A stretch of 64,000 nt of DNA, taken from Closterium sp. Naga37s-1. Lineage: Eukaryota; Streptophyta; Zygnematophyceae; Desmidiales; Closteriaceae. Of this stretch, positions 31,001 through 42,400 are shown piece by piece (the stretch's first letter is position 1; each line of letters opens with the position of its first letter). Where the stretch lies: NCBI GenBank assembly GCA_947471745.1, contig CANJKZ010000820.1, positions 3,811,001 through 3,875,000 of the forward strand. The letters run 5' to 3'. Made by a program: the position numbers and the translations under genes. Below the pieces are notes generated by a model. That model had not been told where the DNA came from and made no database searches. It was given only the letters and a program-made list of their open reading frames with translations.

Positions 31001-32481
31001 CTGGAGCCACTGGTCCTGGAGGTGCTCGTACTGGCAGTACAAGAGCTGCTGGGACTGGGGGTGCTGCTGGAGCTGTTGGCGCTGGTCCTGCTGGAGGTGC
31101 TGCTGGTGCTGCTGGAGGTACTGGAGCTGCTGGTGCTGCTGGCGGTGCTGGAGCTGGCGGTCCTGCTGGAGTTGGTGCTGCTGGAGCTGCTGGAGCTGGA
31201 GCTGCTGGGGGTGGTGGAGCTGGAGGTGCTGCTGGCGCTGGTGCTTCTGAGGGTGCTGGAGTTGGCGCTGCTGGAGCTGGAGGTGCTGCTGGCGCTGGTG
31301 TTGCCCCTGGGGGTACTGGTGCTGTCCCTGCTGTTTCTGGAGGCGCTGCGCGGCCGCGGCCGTACTTCGTTCCGCTCCTTGAGCAGGTTCTTGGTCTCCC
31401 GCCTTCTACTGGTCCTGCTCCTCCCTTAGAGTGTCCACAGCCTGACCAGTCGCAGTCACAATTACAGCCCGCCTCCCCACTGCCTGCTCCTTCTCCCTAC
31501 ACTGGTCCTACTGGAGGTCTTGCTGAGCGTCGTGTGCCTGCGTCTCGTCCTGCGTCGCCTGTTCGTGCTGCTCGCACTAGTCGTCGTGTTCCGCGTCAGC
31601 GTCCTCCTGCGGTCCCGGGCACGCACCAGATGGCATTGCGTCCTTCCACTGCTCCGCAGCGTGTCCCTTTGCCGTCTCCTCCGGAGTCCTCTCTTCCTGC
31701 TCTTACTGACCCGGAGTCGGACTCTCTTCGTGCTGCCAGTCCTACTGTCACGCGTCTCCTGGCTACTGTTGTCACTGACCCTTCCTTTGAGTCCACTGCT
31801 GCGTCTGCCTTAGTTGCTGAGTTGGTCGACTTCGCTGCTCACTGTCGTCTAGACTACGCTGCTAGTCTTGTTGCTGAGTCTGAGTCTGTCTGTCCTCCAT
31901 CCGTCGGGGGTGAGTGTGCTCTTAGCACGGACGTCCTTGAGGATAGGCAGGAGGAGTTCCAGTGTTTTGCTGCTGCTTTGCCTCATCTCGTGTCCATGCT
32001 GATTGCCCCTGAGGGAGACCCGGATGCACCAGACATCCCGACTCCGCGCTCTTACGCAGAGGCGATACAGGGTCCCTACTCCTATCAGTGGCAGTCAGCC
32101 ATGGACGCAGAGATGGCTTCCTGGAAGTCCACATGCACCTACGTCGACGAGGTTCCCCCACCTGGGGCGAACATCGTCAGTGGCATGTGGATTTTCAGGG
32201 TGAAGCGGCCGCCGGGTTCTCCGCCTGTCGTCAAGGCGCGTTACGTGGCTCGAGGCTTCAGTCAGCGGCAGGGAGTTGACTACTTTCAGACCTTCTCTCC
32301 CACCCCGAAGATGACCACTCTTCAGGTGCTGCTGCACATAGCCGCTCAGCGCGACTACGAGCTTCACTCTCTTGACTTCAGCACAGCTTTCTTGCAGGGC
32401 AGCCTGCACGAGGAGATCTGGCTGCGCCACCCAGTGGAGCCTCCGGCGGCCAGTCTACGGTCTCCGCCAGGCGCCCCGTGA
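28003..32481 (+). CDS. Copia B Gag-Pol ORF 1 (knuckle, protease, duplicated pre-integrase, integrase, RT start)
   Basis: 1492 codons open without a stop. From about residue 15 LTPQQLREWY; variant zinc knuckle CGTFGHAESRC near 90; protease LDSGASRSFF near 210; pre-integrase HHRLGHPSL near 360 and again near 535, because 28855-29350 is repeated in frame at 29356-29870. Integrase has MDVWGPARVRG, HSDRGGEFSSD and QQNGIAERR; a GAEPGG-rich linker is near 885-950; RT starts at WIFRVKRPPGSPP. After EEIWLR a roughly 35-base deletion (relative to copia A and C) shifts the frame into a quick stop at 32479. The second pre-integrase copy would disturb the polyprotein. Confidence 0.9.
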   Translation: MQLKRHPRESLTPQQLREWYATWGCRGGRSESRSSVSSSGAACRGQVQLQRSPRAVLSPQQLREWYAQRGGSRSTARCPYVIRTGAQTGQPCGTFGHAESRCFARPSDAWRTEFGDAAELPDWVELLRQRVDIYALDYDAILTSMYALPTSDVGDCYLCVPPDPGIEAAALGAGEAAALGASESAAQGAGESALSSTTSSQVLHTFTLDSGASRSFFRDRTTLTPLSRPVAVSLADPSGGPVLAHFSTVLPCPAAPSGSLSGLYLPSFSTNLVSGADLQDGGVDQFTPARQRVTHCTCARTGRHLATFTCQPGSSLYTLTTEPPQIAASSQVFAAASRSGPESAPCSCRLLSHQTLLWHHRLGHPSLPRLRGMASRFLVSGLPRSLPSLPPGPAPTCVPCIEGRQRAAPHSSEFPPTEAPLQTLHMDVWGPARVRGRGHERYFLLVVDDYQQFTPASQRVTHCTCARTGRHLATFTRQPGSSLYTLTTESPPVAESGQVVASSQVFAATSRSGPESAPCSCRLLSHQTLLWHHRLGHPSLPRLRGMASRVLVSGLPRSLPPLPPGPAPTCVPCVEGRQRAAPHSSEFPPTEAPLQTLHMDVWGPARVRGQGHERYFLLVVDDYSRYTTVFPLRSKGEVTEVLLDWIRAARLQLRESFGSDFPVLRLHSDRGGEFSSDLLRAFCRAQGIRQTFTLPASPQQNGIAERRIGMVMDVARTSMIHAAAPHFLWPFAVQYAAHQINLQPRVSLPETSPTLRWTGKVGDASAFRVWGSRAFVRDLSADKLSPRAVPCVFLGFPPDAPGWQFYHPTSRRVLSSQDVTFDESVPFYRLFPYRTAPLPPPPLFLTSGAALVDPLPPQVPAPSGVSQVEPVEPVEVAVDSGTARGTERAEPGGAGSGGAEPGGAETGGAEPGGAETAGAEPGGAETAGAEPGGAVPGGAGSGGPEPGGAAPGGALSSQQLREWYSRYCRSLRGAAGAGAESAKPTGVGVAADPGVGAGGAGATGPGGARTGSTRAAGTGGAAGAVGAGPAGGAAGAAGGTGAAGAAGGAGAGGPAGVGAAGAAGAGAAGGGGAGGAAGAGASEGAGVGAAGAGGAAGAGVAPGGTGAVPAVSGGAARPRPYFVPLLEQVLGLPPSTGPAPPLECPQPDQSQSQLQPASPLPAPSPYTGPTGGLAERRVPASRPASPVRAARTSRRVPRQRPPAVPGTHQMALRPSTAPQRVPLPSPPESSLPALTDPESDSLRAASPTVTRLLATVVTDPSFESTAASALVAELVDFAAHCRLDYAASLVAESESVCPPSVGGECALSTDVLEDRQEEFQCFAAALPHLVSMLIAPEGDPDAPDIPTPRSYAEAIQGPYSYQWQSAMDAEMASWKSTCTYVDEVPPPGANIVSGMWIFRVKRPPGSPPVVKARYVARGFSQRQGVDYFQTFSPTPKMTTLQVLLHIAAQRDYELHSLDFSTAFLQGSLHEEIWLRHPVEPPAASLRSPPGAP

Positions 32482-33580
32482 GTGGCACGACACACTGAGG
32501 ACTACACTTGCGGCTCTTGGGTTTGCTCCTTCTACTGCCGACCCGTCGCTGTTTCTGCGCACCGACACCTCTTTGCCGCCGTTCTACATCCTCGTGTACG
32601 TCGACGACTTGGTCTTTGCCACTGCTGACACTGCTGGACTCACCCACGTGAAGTCCGAGCTGCAGAAGAGACACACGTGCACAGACCTGGGTGAACTGCG
32701 CAGCTACCTTGGCTTGCAGATCACCCGGGACAGAGCACAGCGCACCATTACCCTGACTCAGTCACACATGGTGCAGCAGGTCCTTCAGCGCTTCGACTTC
32801 ACGTACTCCTCGCCTCAGGCCACTCCTCTGTCTACTCGCCACTCGCTCTCAGCTCTGCCTTCGGATGAGTCCGTAGAGCCGAGTGGCCCGTACCCAGAGC
32901 TTGTTGGCTGCCTCATGTACCTGATGACCTGCACTCGACCTGACCTTGCATACCCTCTTAGCATCTTGGCACACTATGTTGCTCCTGGGAGACACCGACC
33001 AGAGCACATGGCTGCAGTGAAGAGGGTGTTGCGCTACTTGTGCAGTACGTCGGGCATGGGGCTAGTGCTTGGAGGGCGGCATTCAGTGGTTCTCAAAGGT
33101 CACGCAGACGCTTCTTGGGCTGACGACCAGGCTACGCAGCGGTCGTCACAGGGTTACACCTTCAGCCTTGGTTCCGGCTCTGTTTCGTGGCGGTCTACCC
33201 GCTTGTCTTCTGTTCTCGGCTCCAGTTGTGAGGCTGAGATCTACGCGGGGGCCATGGCTGCACAGGAGCTACGCTGGCTCACCTACCTGCTGACTGACCT
33301 AGGAGAGCCGCCTCGTTCTCCTCCAGTTCTGTACGTAGACAACAAGGCCATGCTGGCCTTGTGTCGGGAGCACAGACTGGAGCACAGAACGAAGCACATT
33401 GCTCTTCGCTACTTCCTTGCTCGTGAGCTGCAGCAGCGTGGTCAGCTGCGCCTTGCTTACGTGGCCTCTGAGGCCAACACTGCTGATATCTTTACCAAGG
33501 CACTTCCGCCTTGTGATCATCAGCGCTGCTGTACGATGCTAGGTCTTGTGCCTACTTGGCCTCACTTGCTCACTTCTTGA
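32440..33580 (+). CDS. Copia B ORF 2: rest of RT and RNase H
   Basis: Continues pol in the next frame after the deletion: RRPVYGLRQAPREWHDTLRT, YVDDLVFATADTAGLTHVK, CTRPDLAYPLSILAHY, RNase H YAGAMAAQELRWLTYLLTDL and VDNKAMLALCRE, ANTADIFTKALPP, ending PHLLTS. The open frame reaches back to 32372 but only the part after the deletion is homologous. As separate frames, no full RT is made unless ribosomes shift. Confidence 0.9.
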
Positions 33581-33777
33581 CCTTGCTTGTACTGTGATCT
33601 TTCTATACATGCACTTGCTTGTTTACCTGTATATATGATCTTGCATGTGAACTGGCCTTGTGGCCTTGAACTTGTGCTCGGAATGTGTGGTGACGTTGTG
33701 ATCCACCCTGAGCTTGCTTTGCTTTGCTTGACCGGTCTTGTGACCTCTTGTTCTCCCCCACTTTGCCTATGGGGGTG

Positions 33778-33903
33778 TGTCAAACTTATATGCTATAGTC
33801 TGTGTACGCTGTAGTGGGGTAGACAATATGGGGTACAACACTTTTAGGTTTTCCTACTTGTACCCACCTGTTTCCTAGTGCATTCATTCCTCATTCTTTC
33901 ACA
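33778..33903 (+). repeat. 3' LTR of copia B
   Basis: 126 bp, one substitution from the 5' LTR. Confidence 0.93.
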
Positions 33904-33908
33904 CGCCC

Positions 33909-36330
33909 TCTGCACTCACCATGTGCCCGAGAAACTGCACCTTCTTCAGGGCGAAGTCGCTCTTCGACAGCTTCACGTAGAACTTATTATTCCGCAGGAT
34001 CTCGAAGACTTTCCGCAGATGCTCCACGTGCTCCTTCATGGTTTTCGAGTAGATCAGTATGTCGTCCAGGTACACTACCACACACTCGTCCAGCAGGGGC
34101 CGTAGGATGTGATTCATCTCCGCCTGGAACGTCGCCGGTGCGTTGCAGAGTCCGAACGGCATCACCAAGTATTCGTAGGAGCCGTATCTGGTACGGAACG
34201 CCGTCTTGTGGACCGAGTTGTCTGCCATCTTGATCTGCCAGTAACCCGACCGTAGGTCCAACTTCAAAAACACCGTCGCACCACGCAGTTGGTCTTGAAG
34301 ATCGTCGATGCGCGGTATGGGGTATTTGTTCTTGACTGTCTGTTTGTTCAATGCCCGGTAATTGATGCATATCCGTAGACTACCGTCTGGTTTTGGAGTG
34401 AAGAGAACCGGTGCACCGTAGGGAGAGGTGGATGGGCGGATCAGTTGTCTGTCCAGTAGATACTCTATCTGTTTCTTCATGTCTGTCAGTTCAGTCGGAC
34501 TCAGTCGGTATGGTGCACGTGAGACGGGTTTCGCACCTGGTTCCTCCACGATCTTGTGCTCGTGGTTTCGCGCTGGAGGTACTCCTGCAGGTAGGTCGTC
34601 TGACATGATATCCTTGTACTGCTCCATCACCTCCTTTACTGCTGCAGGTAGCTCCGAGTTCGGCTTTTCCTCCTCTTCTGCTGTCATAACCAGTGCTAAG
34701 TAACCCGTGTTACTCTCGTTCACCGTTCGTTTGCACCGCGCCAGTGTCGTTTCAGGAACATCCCCTGTATCCGTCCAGCTTCGCAGCTCCACACGTTTCC
34801 CGTTGTTGTAGATACACGCCTTCCGATTGACCCAGTCTATCTCGGGGTTGAACCGCTTCAGAAAATCACGCCCCAAGATGAAGTCTAATCCCTTGATGTT
34901 CGTGATCGGCAACGTCGGCTTCCACCTTAACGCTCCTATCTGCAGCTGCAGTGTTGACTCGCCGTGGATGGGAAGCTTCGTACCGTCCACCATCGTTGCT
35001 GTAAACTGGGTCTCCTCCGATGATTCTCCGATTTTCTCCAACGTCCCGCAGTCGCACACCGAGTGGGACGCACCACTATCCACCAGTGCCTGGAGGCGTC
35101 ACCCGTTGCAGATCACCTCGAGTACTAGTGGCTGCTGCCGCTTCGAGTAGCTGTAGATGGTGTTGCTTACAGGATCATATGGTAGATCAAATGTATCGTC
35201 CCTTGGTCCTGCGCTCGAAGCTGCTGACTCCATATTAGTTCTCAACCTAGCAGGGTTAGAAGGATTTATCCGAGGCTAGAACAGCTTCTCCTGTGCCTGG
35301 AACCTTCCCCTAAGCCCTTGCACCGGTGTGGGCTTTGCCTGTGGGGAACAGGGAGCCTTTGAACAGTGCTGCTATGAGAGAATATGAACTCCTCGGAACG
35401 CTCGACCCTTATCAGCACTCTGGAGTAGGGTCCCCATATTACCCGGTACCGGTTTAATTTATGACTCTCCCTTAAAATAGGCTTGAAAACCACGATAAGT
35501 AATATTCTTACTTGTCGAGGTGTACGGCTGGAGTTTCCCAATCGGTGCAGAGTCTTGATTCGCGGAGACTCCATTTGTCTCGGCGATTTCCCCTGATGCC
35601 GGCTGGTCGTGACGTTTTAAATTCGCGCCACCGTATTCTCCTTTTTTCGCCCTCTCCGAAGTTGCCACGTTGTCCGTTTTCTGCTTCGGGGGTGCCACAC
35701 TGTTCTTGTCCCTTAGCTCCGCGCGTACTTTCTTCATTTTCCAACACGCCAAGATACGATGTCCTGTAGCGCCGCAAAACTCGCACGTCGCATTTTTTGC
35801 TAGCCGCTGCGTCGCATCGTCCTCGTCGTTCTCGATCGGGTCGGCAGTCGTGGGTGGTGCCAATCACTCCATGCCACTATTTAGCTTGTTGCGTTGTGTT
35901 CTGTAGTAGCTACTGTTCAACACGTCAAACTGTTCGATCAGTGCTGCCCGGAACTGCGCCCACGTCCCTTCGCCTCGGACTATTCTATTGCGAATCCACT
36001 CTAGAGCTGGGCCTCGTAACAGTGTTGCTGCGAGCCGTATGCGCAATGCGTCTTGGTTGAGGGTCGTGCATCCAACAGCTTCGAAGAAATTTTCTAATAC
36101 AGCTACAAATCGGCGGACGTCGCTCCCTTTCGTGCTAGGATCAAACGCCTCTGGTGCCTCAGCTTCTCTGCTTCGAGGTTAACTGTAGCTGCTGCCGTTG
36201 TCGCAGGTACAATTGTCGGTGTCGCCGCCGTCGTTGCTGCTGCTGCTGCTACGGCTACCGATTGGTTCGCTAGGAGTTTTTTCGAGTCGTGAGAGCGCCG
36301 CACGTATCTGCTTATGCTCAGCACGTAACT
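33909..36330 (-). pseudogene. Gypsy D gag, protease and reverse transcriptase
   Basis: Gag pieces at about 36324-36103 (LEAEKLRHQRRL), 36046-35864 (MRIRLAATLLRGPALEWI) and 35863-35459 with zinc knuckle CEFCGATGHRILAC. The middle of gag present in gypsy E is deleted and frames differ. Protease begins [11 protein letters not shown] near 35083, just after TGA (35101-35099) where gypsy E has an Arg codon. RT follows with [31 protein letters not shown] and [10 protein letters not shown] (the catalytic DD). The frame runs into copia B after MVSAEGV. Confidence 0.9.
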
Positions 36331-36799
36331 CCGCGATTTTTTCTATAAAGAAATCTCTACTTCCCTCCCTTTTGGCGGTTTACAGAAGGATGCGCGACGA
36401 AATCATTGATTTATGGGTGCTGGTCGACTTACTGCGAGTCGAATCGACTGTAGAATCAACGAGCTCAAATTCTGTACGTCGCGCAAATCTCTCCTAGACG
36501 AAATTCGCGTCCGATCTCGGCCGTTGAAGAAAAACTCGATCTGACGGTCGAAACTCCAACCTTTTTGGGCGAAACTTTCTGGGCCGCTGAGATTGAAATC
36601 GATCGAACGGTTGAAATTCCAACCTTTTCACCAATATTCCTGAGGGAAGTTCAAAACCGAATCGAGGGGGACTTAGAAAAATTGCGCGGAACTGGTTTTA
36701 CATACCCGTATCGGCGCTTTCGTCGTCGCCCCCGCGGTCTTTAAAGGCCGGAACTAAGCGGTTGAAGACCTCGCGTGTAAACCTGCTCTGAGTACCAAG

Positions 36800-37322
36800 T
36801 GTGAGGATCTGGTTCGGAAAGATAAATCTATTGAATGATTCACCTGGGTACAAGGCGAGGCTATACATATAGGCTCGACACAAAGGCAGTAACCCTGGTG
36901 TTACTAGAAGGTTCCGCGGGTCGCGAAGCGTCCCGAACGGATCCTTCCCGAATTCGGTAGAGGCAGTTCGGTGGCAACCGAAAAGCCTAGAATTCGGTAC
37001 ACTCAACCTAGTTCGGTGCCTATAACTATAATAAGGGTACATTCTTGCCTCGTGTCTGACATCAGGTCATCCGCCCTTGGAGGCTCGGAAGACCCGAAGT
37101 GGCTCGAAATAGGGGCAAATCAACTTGGGAAGAGGCGAATCAGAGACTAAGGGCGGATGACCTGATGTCAGACACGAGGCAAGAATGTACCCTAATATAG
37201 TAAAAGCAACGAACCTAGGAAATCTAGCAAAAGCAAGCAAAACAAAATAAAGCGAAGCTAGATAATGCATAATAAAGCAGAATCAAGCTATTAAATCATA
37301 GCAAAGCCGTCGTACTCTCACA
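36800..37322 (-). repeat. 5' LTR of gypsy D, containing a MITE
   Basis: 523 bp. Subtracting the 158-bp MITE and its 3-bp duplication leaves 362, the size of the partner LTR. Confidence 0.93.
37035..37192. mobile_element. Tourist-like (PIF/Harbinger) MITE
   Basis: 158 bp with perfect 44-bp terminal inverted repeats (37035-37078 and 37149-37192) starting GGGTACATTCTTGCCTCGTG. It is flanked by TAA on both sides, the 3-bp target typical of Harbinger elements. The partner LTR at 24405 gives the empty site. No coding capacity. Confidence 0.92.
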
Positions 37323-37327
37323 GCTGC

Positions 37328-38180
37328 GCAACGCGCCTTCGCACTGCCCTGCCGTACGCCTGATCTGGCCGCCCGCCGCTGCCCTTATTGCCGCACTGAG
37401 TCGTGCTGCAGCCCGCTCTGCCCTGCGCGCTGCCCTTCTGCCCTGTCCTAGCGCTGCTGCTCGTGCTCCCGCTGCCCTGCCCTGCTACGCACCCGAGCCA
37501 CCCACTGGCCGCTGCCTTAACTGCCTCTCCCCTCTATCAAAACCCCTCTTCACCCCATCCGCCCCTCCACCCTCCTCCTCCTCTCCTCTCTCCCTCCTTT
37601 CCCCTCCCCACCTCTCTCTCTCCTCTGCCTCTCTCCTCTCCCCATCTGCCGCACCTGGTTGCTGATCTTGCCCCGTAGTAGTGCTCGTTCTCCCACTTTC
37701 CCTCCGCCTCTTATTTCTCCTCTCAGCGGCGCAGCAGCAGACTACTCCTCCATTATTCCTCGGCCTGTTGTTTCTCCCCCCAGCGGCGCAGCAGCGGACT
37801 ACTCCGCCATTATTCCTCCTCCTCTTATTTCTCCCCTCAGCGGCGCAGCAGCAGACTACTCCGCCATTATTCCTCCGCCTCTTATTTCTCCCCTCAGTGG
37901 CGCAGCAGCGGACTACTCCGCCATTATCCCTCCGCCTCTTATTTCTCCCCCCAGCGGCGCAGCAGCGGACTACTCCGCCATTATCCCTCCGCCTCTTATT
38001 TCTCCCCCCAGCGGCGCAGCAGCGGACTACTCCGCCATTATTCCTCCGCCTCTTATTTCTCCCCCCAGCGGCTCAGCAGCAGACTACTTCGCCATTATTC
38101 CTCCGCCTCTTATTTCTTCCCTCATCTACTCCGCAGCAGACTACTCCGCCACTATTCCTCCTCCTCTTTCGCCTCCCCAC
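37328..38180 (+). repeat. Copia F leader/gag-position region with 57-bp coding-type repeat
   Basis: After a CT-rich stretch (37500-37670), 37720-38165 contains about eight copies of a 57-bp unit (19 codons: SGAAADYSAIIPPPLISPP in one frame). All copies keep a multiple of three, and the frame is open from 37659 to 38564. This occupies the position of gag in copia F, but no gag fold is recognisable. It could be a disordered Gag-linked region or non-coding leader. Confidence 0.65.
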
Positions 38181-38519
38181 ATCTGTTGTACTGCTATCTC
38201 CTCACCCCCCCCACCCTCCTATGGCGCCCATTCTCGCCGTTTCCTCTCTTCCTCTACGCGGCTGCCTTCCTACCCCTGCTGCCCCTCTTCGCTTACCCCT
38301 CCTCTCCCTACCTCTCGCACCAGCTGCCCTTTCTCCCCTTTGCATCGCCTCTCCCGTTCGCCGCTGGATACCCTCTCCTGTCTCAGTTCAACTGTCTCAC
38401 CACCGTCGCCAGCCTTCTGCCCCGGCACTGCTTACCGCCGCGACTCCTGGTGCTGGTCCTCTTCCTTCTGTTTTCAGTGTGACCCTACCTTCTCCTGCTA
38501 CCATTCTTGGTGCTTCTCC

Positions 38520-38840
38520 TCTCATGGACCCTCGCTTTGCTGTGCCATTTCCTCCTTTTGTTGATGGCGCTGTCTCTCCGTATTCTTTCCCTACGGTTGC
38601 TGCTCTTTCTCTTCCTCGCACCTTGGATTTTGTCCTTGACAGTGGTGCTACTGACTCTGTCTTTCGTGATGCCGGTATTCTTCGCTCTTTCCCCGCCCCC
38701 TCTCTATTCATGGGGCTGGGGAGACCATGACCCTGACATGCACCGGCACTTCCTCTCTTCCTTGTCCTGCCTCCCCCTCTGGCGCTGTTACTGGCCTCTA
38801 TGTCCCTTCTTGTCATCATAACCTCCTCTCCCTTGCCGCG
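38520..38840 (+). pseudogene. Copia F protease fragment
   Basis: Reads PRTLDFVLDSGATDSVFRDA (catalytic DSGA), then after a shift near 38712 the protease C-terminal part (TLTCTGTSSLPC, SGAVTGLYVPS, HHNLLSLAAF). Sequence about 38779-38836 is repeated, with a few changes, at about 45314-45370 on the other side of copia H. Confidence 0.8.
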
Positions 38841-38955
38841 TTCACGCTTGGGCCCCCAGCCCACACGGCAGTACAGCTCCGAGAATAGCCCGTCGGCGTG
38901 CACCCAACACACAGCACGCCGGTCACCGCACCAGCCATGCAAGAGGGCATGGCAC

Positions 38956-39420
38956 CTACTGCTGCACGTCGTCGTCGCCGTCGCCCACGTCGGCCAAGCG
39001 CACCTGACCGATTGCGACGGAGCACCGGTTGAAGGCCGGATAGTGCAGCGCCTTCGTCAGAAAGTCGGCCGGCTGCTCAGCAGTCGGGATGTACTGCAGT
39101 GAGAACTTCCCGCGCTTCACCATGTGCTGCAGCCAGGCCTGTCGCCGCTCCATGTGCTTGAGGTTGCCTGTCAACCCCATGCCCTCGGCGACCGTGATGG
39201 CCGACTTGTTGTCCACCCTCAGGACAGTCGGCTTCCCGGCGTCCAGCTGCCGGAACTCTGCTAGAAGGAAGCGAAGTCGGCGTCCCTCCTTCCTGGCTTC
39301 GGTGGCCGCCACGTACTCCGACTCGGTCGACGACAGCGTCGCGCACTTGATGCGCTGGCTCGACCAGGAGACCACGGCCCCTCCGTAGACGAACACGTAG
39401 CACCCGTGCTCGTCCTGCTC
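38956..39420 (-). pseudogene. Copia H RNase H end
   Basis: From YGGAVVSWSSQRIKCATLSS: STESEYVAATEARKEGRRLR, LRVDNKSAITVAEGMGLTGN, FLTKALHYPAFN, stop at 38956. Separated from the rest of pol by a single-base shift near 39415. Confidence 0.9.
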
Positions 39421-42400
39421 TGCTTGTCACCCGCGTCGTCGGCGTCCACGTAGCCAACCAGCTCCAGCGACGCAGGTCCACCGCCGAACTCCAGGGCGGT
39501 GTCACGCGTGTTGGCGAGGTAGGCGAGGCAGCGATCGACCTCGCGCCAGTGCTGATCGCTTCTCACCGTGAGGCCGCTCCCTAGCTTGCTGCAGGCGAAG
39601 GCGACGTCCGGCCTCGTCGTCGTCGCCGCGAACTGTAGCGAGCCGACCTTCTGCCGGTACTCATCCTCCTGGCGTTCCTGCGCCTCCTCGCCGTCGAAGG
39701 TGAGCTCGGCGTAGGCGTCGACTGAGACCGGCGTCTTCGGGGTGCGCCCGGTCTTCTCCTCGTCGATGAAGCGCCTACGCAGCTTGTCGGTGTAGCCCTG
39801 TTGGTGCAGCCACAGCTTCCCCGCCGACCTGTCGCGGACGATCTCCAGCCCGAGGTACTTCTGCACCGGCGAGATCTCACGTAGCTCGAAGGCGGCTTCC
39901 AGCAGCTCCTTCAGCTCCTTCAGCATCGCGGCGCTGCTACTGGCGGCAAGCAGGTCGTCGACGTAGACCAGCACCCAGCAGGCCACTCCGTCCTCGCCGA
40001 CCTTGAAGAAAAGAGCCTCGTCGACCTGGCTCTTCTTCCACCCGGCGCCGACCAGCACATCGTTGAGCGCCAAGTACCACAGCAGCGGCGACTGCTTCAG
40101 CCCGTACAGGCTCTTCAGCAGCTTGCACACCCGGCCGGTTCCGTCGTTGAAGTAGTCCGGCTGGGACATGTACAGCACCCGGTCGAGCTTGCTCTGCAGG
40201 AAGGCATTCTTCATGTCGAGCTGCATCAGGTTGAGGTTGAGGACGGCGACAATGCTGAGGAAGATCCTCAGCGTGACGTAGCTGCCCACCGGCGCGAACG
40301 TCTCGTCGTAGTCGGCGCCGTACACCTGCGTGAAGCCCTTCACGACCAGCCTCGCCTTCTCTCGCTGGACGGTGTCGTCGCTATGGTAATTCGTCGTCAA
40401 CACCCACCGGTTCTTCATGATGTTAACTCCCGGCGGGCGTTCGACCAGCTCCCAAGTGCCCATGTTGATGAGGCTGCGGATCTCCTCCTCCATGGCGGCC
40501 TTCACCGCCGGGCTCTTCCAGCTCGCCAACGCCTCCTTCTCCGTCATCGTCGAGATGTCCCAACGATGCTCGGGGTCGGCCAGCATGTCGGGGTCGAGCT
40601 CCGGAAACTCCTCATCCTCCTCGGCGTCGTCGTACAGCAGGTCGTCATCATCATTGTCCACGTCGTACACCGTGGTGAAGGCAGCGGGGACGAAGAAGTC
40701 AGGCGGCCTCCGAAGTCGGCCTGAACGCCGTGGTCCCGGCTGGACCTCCTCGGCGTCCCCTCCATCATCGCCGTCATCGCTGTCCTCGGCGTCCAGCTGC
40801 ACCGCAGCCGGCGTCCCAGCCGACCGCTCCCCTGTGGTCGGCGTCCCAGCCGACTTCTCCCCTATGGTCGGCTCCCCTGCCGACTGCCCGGTCGCCGACT
40901 GCTCCTTGGTCGGCGTCGCTGCTGCATGCTACCTTGTCAGCTGCTGTTCTGCAGACGTCTCCTTCACCGGCTTCACCAAAGTCGGCTGCACCACCTGCTG
41001 CCTCCCAGTCGGCGTCAGCTTCGCACCCACGCCGGCTTGCACAGCAACACGTCGGCCACCGGCGATGCATGGGGTCGGCGCCTCAGGTGACGCCCCACCT
41101 CTCCCCTCATCACCGGAGGCCGACGTCGGGGTCAGCCCATGCAAGTCAGCAACAAGGGGAGGGGCAGGTGTAAGGCAGGGAACGGGGACGTCCTCGGCGT
41201 CCGCACCAGCAAGCTCTCCGACCTCGGTGATCAGGGGTAGCGTCGCAGCCGAGGTGTCCGTCGGCGGGTGAACCGGCATCCGCCCTGACGCCGGCCCGTG
41301 CGCCGACTTCCATACGTCCAGCGACATGCTCTCGTAGAACACCACGTCCGACGTGGTAACCACCCTGTTGTCGGCGATGTCGAGGAGCTCCCAGCCCTTG
41401 CTCTCCGCCGACACGCCGAGGTGAAGGCCCCACCGTGCCTTCAGCTGCAGCTTCCCACCACGCTACTGCTCGGGGACCAAGAATTGCGCCATGCAGCCCC
41501 ACACCCATGCCAGCGACAAGTCGGGCTTCTTCCCGTTCAGCAGCTGGGACGGCGTTGTCCCCGGCGGCAGCGCCGACCTCTCAAGGCAGTTGCGGACCCA
41601 GACGGCCTGCAGGAGAGCGAGGTGCCACCAGTGGTGCTGCACGCCCATGTGCAGCATCATCGTCCGCACCGACTCCACCACCGTCCTCATCTCCCGCTCC
41701 GCCATGCTGTTCTGCTGCGGCGTGTACGGGCAGGTCAGCTCGTGGATGATCCCCTTGCCGTTCACGAAGTTGGTGAACTGCTTCCCGAGGAACTCCCCTC
41801 CCCGGTCAGAGCGCAACATCAACACCGACCGCTTCGTCTGCCTCTCAGCCGCCGCCAACCACTGCACGAACTCCCGCAACGCATCGGACTTCTTGGCGTC
41901 CGGCCTCACCCACACGTAGCGGGTCTTGCGGTCCTTCAGCAGCAAGAAGTATAGGCTGCCATCCTTGGCAGCCACGCGGAACGGCCCACACAGGTCGATG
42001 TGCACAACGGCCAGCACGTCGTCGGCGTCGGAGCCTTTGTCGGGGAAGGTGTGCCTCGTTGGCTTCCCGCTGACGCACGAAACACACGGGGAGTCGGCGC
42101 CAGACGCCGACTTGAGGTCCAGCCCGGTGGCGACCTCGTGCTTCGCCGAGCTCCGGATGGTGTCCATGCCGACGTGTGCAAGCCTTGCGTGCATCCTGTC
42201 CGGCGTTGCCTTTGTCGCCGAGACGATCGCGCGCAGGGCCACCACCTCCGTGGTGGGCGCCGTCGACGTGGCCGAGCAGGGGCGCAGGTCGGTGTAGAGG
42301 ACACGCCCGGTGTATGTCGCCCGACCGAGCACCTCCCCTGCTGCCGAGACGAGCAGCATCCCGTCGCCGTCCTCCTGCAGCTTCACACCGTGCTCCTTCA

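Larger units (their letters stand above)
26878..33903 (+). mobile_element. Copia B: Ty1/copia element nested in gypsy D
   Basis: LTRs 26878-27003 and 33778-33903, 126 bp each with one difference by eye; TSD CGCCC (26873-26877, 33904-33908). The PBS TGGTATAGAGC at 27004 has lost one base relative to copia A, and a PPT ends ATGGGGGTG before the 3' LTR. Same family as copia A; gag is missing at the 5' side, as there. It is young by LTR identity but pol carries an internal duplication and a deletion. Confidence 0.95.
24405..37322 (-). mobile_element. Gypsy D: chromodomain Ty3/gypsy element, broken
   Basis: LTRs 24405-24766 (362 bp) and 36800-37322 (523 bp, enlarged by a MITE); TSD GCTGC (24400-24404, 37323-37327). 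On the minus strand the PBS TGGTACTCAGAGC follows the 5' LTR at about 36797 and a GGGGGGG PPT lies at about 24770. Gag with zinc knuckle, protease, RT, RNase H, integrase and a decayed chromodomain are present in Ty3 order. It is interrupted by copia B (26878-33903) and by frameshifts and stops. It is a relative of gypsy E. Confidence 0.95.
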
